Assembly (NCBI GenBank): GCA_003482405.1
Contig: DMZB01000111.1
Coordinates: forward strand, 1-7,711
Source: Lactobacillus sp.
GTDB lineage: Bacteria; Bacillota; Bacilli; Lactobacillales; Lactobacillaceae
Length of the DNA stretch: 7,711 nt
Direction: 5' to 3'
Of the stretch, positions 1-4,887 are shown piece after piece. Each line of letters opens with the position of its first letter. Position 1 is the stretch's first letter. A program made the translations under genes and the position numbers. Under the pieces are notes generated by a model. The model worked only from the letters and a program-made list of their open reading frames with translations, ran no database searches and was not told the origin of the DNA.

Positions 1-528
1 ATTGATCATGGTGTGAACTGTAAAGGTATCATAAGCAGTTTGCAACACAGGCAACTGCTGATCATCCGCCAAGGCGATAATCGCCGCGCTAGTTTCGAAT
101 CCCCCGGTGATCAACACCGCAGCACCATCTTCTAGTGCCAGCCGTTGTGCATCTTCACGGTTTCCGACAATCATCAACGAGTTACGCGTGATGTAAGGCC
201 GCATGGCAGCTGGTTACATCGCCCCGATCACGAATTTGTCCAATTTCTTGTCCATACCGGCCTGCCCGCCTAAAACTTTGGCGTCAATCAAATCAACCAG
301 TGTTTTGAATGTCACAGATTCAATTGGATTTAACGGTTTTTGTTCAATCCGAATCGTGCCGACACGCGCAATCGTCGAGACAAAGCCGGTACTCTCGGCT
401 ACCTTAATAGCTCGATAAGCGGTTCCTTCGCTGACTTTCAAATGCTTCGCGATCGACCGAACGGAAATCTTCTTGCCAACCGCCAAGTTTGCAATATAAT
501 CCAAAATCTGCTCATGCTTTGTCGACAT
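1..528 (-). pseudogene. YtoI-like HTH-DRTGG(-CBS) regulator, 5' part, interrupted by an in-frame stop
   Basis: This is the N-terminal 176 codons of a predicted cytoplasmic regulator of the YtoI type (family order: HTH, DRTGG, two CBS, hot-dog domain). Only the HTH and much of the DRTGG domain lie in the window. Residues 1-45 form a winged-helix-like HTH (VRSIAKHLKVSEGTAYRAIK). From about residue 68 the DRTGG domain reads LGGQAGMDKKLDKFVIGAM, then TAA (216-214, codon 105), then continues in the same frame for 71 open codons through MRPYITRNSLMIVGNRED, VLITGGFET and YDTFTVHTMI. Both sides of the stop fit one domain, so a single CAA-to-TAA change explains it; no frameshift is needed. The start is the ATG at 528-526, preceded by GGGGTGAT; the upstream in-frame ATG at 546 lacks a ribosome site. 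If the stop is real, the product would be a 104-residue fragment with the HTH and a broken sensor domain. Family assignment is confident, exact ligand unknown. Confidence 0.8.
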
Positions 529-555
529 ACCATCACCCCACTGCAATCTATCGTT

Positions 556-564
556 AGTATACCA
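556..564 (-). promoter_or_regulatory. Extended -10 promoter of the YtoI-like gene
   Basis: Read on the minus strand this is TGGTATACT, a TGn extension followed by a TATACT -10 box, 27 bases before the chosen ATG. No good -35 hexamer is seen 16-18 bp upstream, which is compatible with an extended -10 promoter. Confidence 0.5.
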
Positions 565-599
565 TAGGTTACGGCTGTACTATGACAGACGAAGCGCGA

Positions 600-699
600 G
601 CCAACCCGGTTAGAAACCGGAGCGTAAGCGGCACTGAACGTGATGACCGGGTTTTGGTCATTGCGTTCAGTGTCCTTACGTGCAGGTTTCTGGGTTGGC
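600..699. repeat. ~100-bp imperfect inverted repeat (intergenic hairpin element)
   Basis: The whole 100 bp folds on itself. Paired arms from outside in: 600-607 (GCCAACCC) with 692-699; 612-618 (AGAAACC) with 685-691; 623-628 (CGTAAG) with 675-680; 632-640 (CACTGAACG) with 664-672; 644-648 (TGACC) with 656-660, leaving a 7-base loop at 649-655. Positions 641-643 and 661-663 also pair if G-U wobbles are allowed. It lies between the dinB terminator and the promoter of the next gene and codes for nothing visible. Its length and mismatch pattern suggest a member of a dispersed MITE/BIME-like intergenic repeat family, which cannot be confirmed from one copy. It could also be a bidirectional transcription barrier. 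The rest of the gap 529-802 holds only the promoter and terminator listed. Confidence 0.75.
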
Positions 700-712
700 G
701 AGCCGTTATGGG

Positions 713-755
713 AAAAACGTGCGCTAAACCGCATTAATTAGCACAAAGTAGCGCA
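713..755 (-). terminator. Probable rho-independent terminator of dinB
   Basis: On the minus strand a perfect 7-bp stem TGCGCTA (755-749) / TAGCGCA (726-720) is followed by CG and five T residues (717-713), 48 bases past the dinB stop. The loop is long (22 bases), so termination strength is uncertain. Confidence 0.55.
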
Positions 756-802
756 TGCCGTTACCAAAGCCCCTACAGCAAGCACCCCTTCGCTGTCTGT
801 CT

Positions 803-1906
803 TCACAACGGCAGGTCCAAATTCTCATACTGCTTCGGATCCAACCCGGTCACGGTAATCCCAAGTAACCGGATTGCCAAGTTCGACATGGCAACACTGC
901 CCCAGAGTTGCCACGCTGCATCGAAAATGGCTTGTTCGCCTTCGAAGTAGTGATCTTGGGTTAGCCGCTTTGTTTGCGTGATGAAGTCAACATCGCGCAC
1001 CTTAAGCACCACGCTTTTGCCGTGCATAGCTTTTTGATTCAACGATGTCACGACCATCCCTGCCAGATTGTGTAACTGTGTCTGAACCGCCTCGGCGTCA
1101 GTTAGAGGCGTGCCATAGGTTCGTTCTTTACCAATTGACTTCGCCGTCCGAACAGCAACAGGACGATTGTCAACGCCACGAGCATGTTGATAAAGCACAA
1201 ATCCCATTTTGCCAAACATCCGGAGCAAATCATCTTGCGATAAGGCCCGTAAAGACTTGGCATCAGTGACACCTAAGTCGGTTAACTTCGGCACCGTTTT
1301 CTTACCAACCCCGCGAAACTGTTTGATCGGCAGCCGATCCAAAAATAATAAGGCTTGTTCTGGCAAAACCAGTGTACGACCAACCGGTTTATTGTAATCA
1401 GAAGCTTGCTTGGCGATAAATTTATTGTAGGAAATGCCAATGGAACTTGTGAGCTGCGTTGCCTGACTAATTTGATCTTGCAGCCACAATGCCAAGGCGA
1501 TCGTACTCGGGAACATCTTGTTGGCCGTGACATCAAGATAAGCTTCATCGAACGCCACTGGTTCAATTAGATCGGTCACTTGATGAAACAAGGCGTGAAT
1601 TTGCGCGGACACTGCTTTATATTTTGGAAAATCCGGCGTCTTAAACACCAGTTTTGAGCGAGGCACAAGTTGCAAGGCTTCGTTGGCCGGCATTGCCGAA
1701 TGAACGCCATAACGTCTGGCGACATAGTTGGCCGTTGTCACAACACCTTTGCCGCCAGTTGTACGCGGATCCCGGGCAATTACCAAGGCTTTACTACGCA
1801 ATTGCGGATTATCGCGCATCTCAATTGAAGCATAAAAGGCGTCCATATCCAGATGAATGATTTTCCGGGAAGTATCGTTTTGTAATGGTAATTCAAATAA
1901 CGCCAT
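803..1906 (-). CDS. dinB: DNA polymerase IV (Y-family translesion polymerase)
   Basis: A 367-residue cytoplasmic Y-family polymerase that copies past damaged template bases with low fidelity. The palm is intact: HLDMDAFYASIE at 18-29 supplies the first metal-binding Asp (D20) and the likely steric-gate Tyr25. FDEAYLDV at 119-126 supplies the catalytic D120/E121 pair; families usually have S[IV/L]DEAYLD here, so Ala118-Phe119 is slightly unusual. TTANYVARRYGVHSAMP at 57-73 is the finger motif and FRGVGKKT lies in the thumb HhH region. The last six residues, NLDLPL, resemble the C-terminal beta-clamp binding hexapeptide (QLxLxL type). Length is normal. The ATG at 1906 is preceded by an AAGGGGA ribosome site about 6 bases upstream. 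No convincing LexA/SOS box of the CGAACN4GTTCG type was found upstream. It follows zwf on the same strand but a terminator lies between, so it is probably transcribed separately. Confidence 0.96.
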   Translation of the reverse strand: MALFELPLQNDTSRKIIHLDMDAFYASIEMRDNPQLRSKALVIARDPRTTGGKGVVTTANYVARRYGVHSAMPANEALQLVPRSKLVFKTPDFPKYKAVSAQIHALFHQVTDLIEPVAFDEAYLDVTANKMFPSTIALALWLQDQISQATQLTSSIGISYNKFIAKQASDYNKPVGRTLVLPEQALLFLDRLPIKQFRGVGKKTVPKLTDLGVTDAKSLRALSQDDLLRMFGKMGFVLYQHARGVDNRPVAVRTAKSIGKERTYGTPLTDAEAVQTQLHNLAGMVVTSLNQKAMHGKSVVLKVRDVDFITQTKRLTQDHYFEGEQAIFDAAWQLWGSVAMSNLAIRLLGITVTGLDPKQYENLDLPL

Positions 1907-2011
1907 GAGCTTCCCCTTCCTCGTATCAACTGTTCTGTTATTCTTTCTGTCGCGCTAGTTCACGTTCAGCTTTAACGATCAAGACCGATTCTACTCGAAC
2001 CACCTATAACG

Positions 2012-2045
2012 CGCTCGTCAGCCCAGAAACCCGGGCTGACTCGCG
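2012..2045. repeat. Intergenic hairpin between zwf and dinB
   Basis: A perfect 8-bp inverted repeat GTCAGCCC (2017-2024) / GGGCTGAC (2033-2040) has an 8-base loop and is extended by three outer pairs (2012-2014 with 2043-2045) across a 2x2 internal loop. It is GC-rich and has no T-tract on either side, so it is not a typical terminator by itself. It may reinforce the adjacent zwf terminator or act as an RNA-stability element in the dinB leader. Confidence 0.5.
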
Positions 2046-2051
2046 TTCACT

Positions 2052-2093
2052 AAAAAAGGACCCTGACCGCCTTTTCGGGTCACAGTCCCTTTT
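2052..2093 (-). terminator. Rho-independent terminator of zwf
   Basis: On the minus strand, starting 16 bases after the zwf stop, AAAAGGGAC pairs with GTCCTTTTT (one G-U pair). Inside it TGACC pairs with GGTCA around a 9-base loop, and the structure ends in a run of six T residues. This is a classical intrinsic terminator and separates zwf from dinB. Confidence 0.85.
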
Positions 2094-2109
2094 GTTTATC
2101 TGTGAAAGC

Positions 2110-3597
2110 CTAGTCCGCCAGTTTAATTCGGCGTGGTTGCCAGAACCATTGGCGGCCATCACGAGCTAACAAATCAAACGCTGCTTGCGGACCCATCGTG
2201 GCAGCCGGATATGTCGGCATTTCTGTTTCCTGTGACCAAGCTGCTTGAATCGCATCGATGAACCGCCAAGATGCCGATAACTCTGACCAATGAGTAAAGT
2301 TTGTCTGATCGCCTTCAAGCACATTATTGATTAATCGTTCATATGCTTCTGGAGCAGCAGCGGCGGCTTCCGGATCATGACGATACCGCAACTCATCGGG
2401 TTCAATATTAAAGCCTGTGCCAAGGGCCTTACCATTCAATTGCAACGAATAGCCTTCACTTGGCTCGATATAAATGGTCAAGCTGTCTGGTTGACTTCCG
2501 GTTTCTCGGTTGAATAACGGACTTGCGACCGGTTTAAATGTCAGTGTCAGCTGGGTTGACTTCCGAGTTAACCGTTTACCAGTGCGAATATAAACCGGCA
2601 CACCTTCCCATTGCGGCATATCTAACATAATTTTGCCTGCGACAAAAGTGGCTGTTTGTGAATCTGCTGCCACACCTTCTTCTTGCCGATAACCCAGCAC
2701 TTGGTCGCCATCTACTTCGGCGCTTGCATATTGCGCACGCACAAAATTTTCTTTAGCAGTTGCAAGATCATAAGGCTTCAAAGCGGCAAACACTTGATCC
2801 TTGGCCGTCAAAATGTCGTTAGCCGTAAAAGTCTTTGGTTTTGGCATTGTCAGATAAGACAGCACCTGCATCACATGGTTTTGCACCATATCACGCAACG
2901 CGCCGGCCTTTTCATAATAGCCAGCTCGTTCTTCAACCCCGACCGCCTCGGAAAGTGTGATTTGAATATTGTCGATGTAATCCTTGTTCCAGACTCCTTC
3001 AAAAATGGCATTATCAAACCGAAAAGCCAACAGATTCTGAATCATTTCTTTGCCAAGATAATGGTCAATTCGGAAAATCTGATCATCATCGAAGGTTGCA
3101 GTTAACGAATCGTTTAGTTCTTTAGCACTGGCATAATCATGACCAAACGGTTTTTCGATAATTAATCGGTTGAAACCGCGCTCCGTCAGCAAATGTTCCG
3201 ATTTCAGATGGCTCGCAATTGTTTCGAAGAAATCTGGTGCCATGGCCATGTAAAAGAAGCGATTGCCACCAGTCACATACTGATCGTCCAATTTTGCAGA
3301 AAGATTTTTCAAGGTAATGTAATGATCTGCATCGGTTACATCATGACTCTGATAAAAGAAATGCTGGGCAAAGGCTTTTGCTTGGTCACGATCCACATCA
3401 TCGCCAGCGACGGCGTTTTCAACAACCTCGTGATAATGATCATCAGTCCACGGACGTCGCGCTGTGCCGATCACCGCAAAATGCTCAGCGAGGACACCAC
3501 GACGGTAAAGATTAAACAGTTCGGCCTACACCTTTCGTCAGGCTAAATCTCCTGAACCTCCAAAAATAATAATCACAGCACGTGACTCTTCTGGCAT
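2110..3597 (-). pseudogene. zwf: Glucose-6-phosphate 1-dehydrogenase, interrupted by two in-frame stops near the N-terminus
   Basis: Glucose-6-phosphate dehydrogenase oxidises glucose-6-phosphate to 6-phosphogluconolactone and makes NADPH, the entry to the oxidative pentose phosphate pathway. From the ATG at 3597 the frame covers 495 codons, the normal family length. Residues 8-19 are VIIIFGGSGDLA, the nucleotide-binding loop. Codon 20 is TGA (3540-3538) and codon 24 is TAG (3528-3526), where the family has about K-R-K-L-[YF]-P-A. The frame then continues normally: FNLYRRGVLAEHFAVIGTARRP, EKPFG at 148-152, the substrate-binding RIDHYLGKE at 176-184, and an intact C-terminal domain. No base gain or loss is needed, only clustered substitutions. 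A GTG at 3474 could start a 454-residue product, but it has no ribosome site and would lack the NADP-binding loop, so it should not be active. The gene starts 29 bp after mntR on the same strand, with no promoter seen between them, suggesting co-transcription. Whether it is a true pseudogene or a sequence error cannot be decided here. Confidence 0.88.
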
Positions 3598-3626
3598 GTA
3601 TACGACCCTGCTTTCTCTAGACTTAA

Positions 3627-4271
3627 TTACAATTCGACAAAAATGTGATCAGCACGATCTGCATCGACCGCCAATTCTTTTCCGGTACGGGCTAACTTGA
3701 TGATCACGGCATCTAAGGTTTTCGCAGTCACCGTGAATTCATCATCCAGCCGCAGGTCAATTTTAACCGTGTAATCAATCAACGAAACTTCATCAATCAC
3801 GCGTTCAATATGCCCACTTTGCCCAACATCTAACGTGCCTAATGTCACCCGACTTTGTTGGAGATAGTGGCCATTGGCATCCGGAATAACACCGCCGTGC
3901 GGACAATAGCGAGGTTCGCCCAACATAGCTGACAACCGTTTGGCCATTTCCGGCGTTAAGGCATGTTCCAGTTTTTCTGCTTCTTGGTGCACTGTTGCCA
4001 GTGTGTACCCAAGCTTTTCAAACAGAAAACATTCCCACAACCTGTGCTTGCGGACTAATTCTTCAGCAGCCTTACGACCAGACTTGGTTAGTGAAATACC
4101 AGCGTATGGTGTGTGTGATACCAGCCGTTCTTCCACTAATTTGTTGATCATTTCAGTCACGGAAGCCGCCGCAATGTCGAGGCTCAGTGATAATTGTTTG
4201 TTTGAAACTTTTCCAGAAACGCCACCTAATTCAAAAATCATTTTTAGGTAGTCTTCCTTCATAGGAGTCAT
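3627..4271 (-). CDS. mntR: Manganese-dependent DtxR-family repressor (MntR/ScaR/SloR type)
   Basis: A 214-residue cytoplasmic metalloregulator. Residues 1-65 are the DtxR winged HTH (MKEDYLKMIFEL, then NKQLSLSLDIAAASVTEMIN), 66-125 the dimer and metal-binding domain, and about 142-214 an SH3-like FeoA domain (VTLGTLDVGQSGHIERV). The metal ligands are telling: D7, H76, E99, E102 and H103 match the manganese-selective set of MntR (Asp and Glu where iron-type DtxR has Met and Cys). E80, C123, H125 and D160 match, as I recall them, the second site of streptococcal ScaR/SloR. So it probably senses Mn(II) and represses manganese uptake genes, which are not in this window. The ATG at 4271 is preceded by AGGTGG (4283-4278), 6 bases upstream; a second in-frame ATG three codons in has no such site. 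It is divergent from the metal ATPase gene and probably co-transcribed with zwf downstream. Confidence 0.92.
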   Translation of the reverse strand: MTPMKEDYLKMIFELGGVSGKVSNKQLSLSLDIAAASVTEMINKLVEERLVSHTPYAGISLTKSGRKAAEELVRKHRLWECFLFEKLGYTLATVHQEAEKLEHALTPEMAKRLSAMLGEPRYCPHGGVIPDANGHYLQQSRVTLGTLDVGQSGHIERVIDEVSLIDYTVKIDLRLDDEFTVTAKTLDAVIIKLARTGKELAVDADRADHIFVEL

Positions 4272-4310
4272 TTTATTCCACCTGTTAATTTAATTTTGTG
4301 CGATACACCA

Positions 4311-4339
4311 TTTATAGCCCATTTACGTATAAATAACAA
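4311..4339 (-). promoter_or_regulatory. Predicted sigma-A promoter of mntR(-zwf)
   Basis: On the minus strand a -35 box TTGTTA (4339-4334) and a -10 box TATAAA (4316-4311) are separated by exactly 17 bp, with the -10 about 40 bases before the mntR start. An overlapping alternative (TTGGCA further upstream with TATACG) is weaker. The leader is AT-rich and could hold an autoregulatory site, but no clear symmetrical Mn box was seen. Confidence 0.6.
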
Positions 4340-4440
4340 GTAATTGACTGCCAATATAGAAAAATAGTAAGTGGGCGAAACTAATCATCTTACCGGTGTC
4401 GTAAATATTTGTTAGTAGGCGTTAAGATTGCGATTCTTAC

Positions 4441-4452
4441 ATCGAATTCGAT
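4441..4452. repeat. Perfect 12-bp palindrome
   Basis: ATCGAATTCGAT is a perfect palindrome in the mntR/ATPase intergenic region, 12 bases before a strong ribosome-binding-like AAGGTGGTGA. It lies between a weak TTGCGA and TATGCT pair with an 18-bp spacer. It may be a protein-binding site or may simply be chance; no known operator matches it. Confidence 0.3.
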
Positions 4453-4491
4453 ATGCTTATTTGAAGGTGGTGACAATTCTGTGCCGCTGTC

Positions 4492-4660
4492 GGCTTACAG
4501 GGTCGAAACCGCTGTGGGACCGGTTCGAGCCTGAAAACCGCAGTCTTTCACCTCGGCTTGAAGCCTCGTGAGCCCCTGAGTCTTCAAGACCGTCCATGAA
4601 GTGAATTCGATAGACCGCCGAATTCACTTCATTTGCACAACAGGTTTCGACCCTGACGCC
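4492..4660. repeat. ~170-bp structured intergenic element with nested inverted repeats
   Basis: The outer arms CAGGGTCGAAACC (4498-4510) and GGTTTCGACCCTG (4643-4655) are a perfect 13-bp inverted repeat, extended by GGC (4492-4494) with GCC (4658-4660). Inside are CGGTT/AACCG around 4511-4540, GGCTTGAAGCC (4555-4565), GTCTTCAAGAC (4580-4590) and a perfect 14-bp hairpin (4596-4632). No open frame of note and no known riboswitch consensus (for example yybP-ykoY) is visible. It is GC-richer than its AT-rich flanks. The pattern fits a non-autonomous mobile or dispersed intergenic repeat, or a structured RNA. It fills the centre of the 616-bp gap 4272-4887; positions 4661-4821 show nothing I can name. 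Confidence 0.65.
4596..4632. repeat. Perfect 14-bp hairpin inside the structured element
   Basis: ATGAAGTGAATTCG (4596-4609) pairs without mismatch with CGAATTCACTTCAT (4619-4632) across a 9-base loop. No T-tract follows on either strand, which argues against a simple terminator. Confidence 0.7.
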
Positions 4661-4821
4661 TTTCGCTCAGTCGATTAAGTTCACAGCCCCTCAAACAGCA
4701 TATTGGTCAGTGCCAGACTTCACTAGCTGCTGACGAAACGATGAGCAATGTGTTATGAATAATACTTAAGTGGTTTTGAACTTAAAGATATAAGAATAAA
4801 ATAACAGACCAAGCATCCAAT

Positions 4822-4850
4822 TTGATAGTTTAGAATAATTCTAATATAAT
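4822..4850 (+). promoter_or_regulatory. Promoter of the metal ATPase operon
   Basis: TTGATA (4822-4827) and a consensus TATAAT (4845-4850) are separated by 17 bp. The -10 lies 37 bases before the ATPase start, giving a leader of roughly 30 bases. This is the best promoter in the window. Its spacer is nearly all operator (see 4830-4844), so it should be strong when derepressed. Confidence 0.8.
4830..4844. promoter_or_regulatory. Perfect Per box (PerR operator) in the promoter spacer
   Basis: TTAGAATAATTCTAA matches the Per box consensus TTAnAATnATTnTAA at all twelve defined positions and is a perfect 7-1-7 inverted repeat. It sits between the -35 and -10 boxes, so a bound Fur-family repressor would block RNA polymerase. 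Fur boxes of related organisms are similar, so Fur or Zur cannot be excluded. In Bacillus and Streptococcus, PerR controls iron-exporting P1B ATPases (PfeT, PmtA), which fits the gene downstream. No perR gene is in the window. Confidence 0.75.
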
Positions 4851-4859
4851 TAGTTTAAT

Positions 4860-4874
4860 TAAAGAATGTTCTAA
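4860..4874. promoter_or_regulatory. Possible second, degenerate Fur-family site
   Basis: TAAAGAATGTTCTAA keeps 8 of the 12 defined Per box positions, mainly the right half, and contains AGAA/TTCT symmetry. It starts exactly 30 bp (about three helical turns) after the perfect box and ends just before the ribosome site. It may be a weak second site or chance in AT-rich DNA. Confidence 0.3.
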
Positions 4875-4887
4875 CGGAGGGATGACC

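Noticed and set aside
438..734. Minus-strand 98-codon open frame
   Set aside because: It overlaps the start of the YtoI-like gene in another frame and runs through the 100-bp hairpin; the peptide has no recognisable domain.
1907..2050. LexA/SOS box controlling dinB
   Set aside because: Only single GAAC half-sites are present; no CGAACN4GTTCG-like dyad was found.
2683..3105. Plus-strand 140-codon open frame opposite zwf
   Set aside because: It is the antisense shadow of a conserved enzyme frame and has no ribosome site or family resemblance.
3526..3540. Recoding of the zwf UGA and UAG codons (selenocysteine, pyrrolysine or readthrough)
   Set aside because: No SECIS-like or other recoding element is evident, two different stops would both need suppression, and the positions normally hold Lys and an aromatic residue.
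3520..3545. A pair of compensating frameshifts in zwf instead of substitutions
   Set aside because: Translating the other two frames across this stretch does not recover the conserved KRKL-P motif, while the original frame keeps R and K in place.
4480..4680. yybP-ykoY manganese riboswitch or other known riboswitch upstream of the metal ATPase
   Set aside because: The conserved motifs of that class are not visible, and the ATPase promoter lies downstream of the element, so the element is not in the ATPase leader.
4882..4887. Upstream ATG as the ATPase start
   Set aside because: It directly abuts the GGAGGG ribosome site, leaving no spacer, whereas the ATG at 4888 has a normal 7-base spacing.
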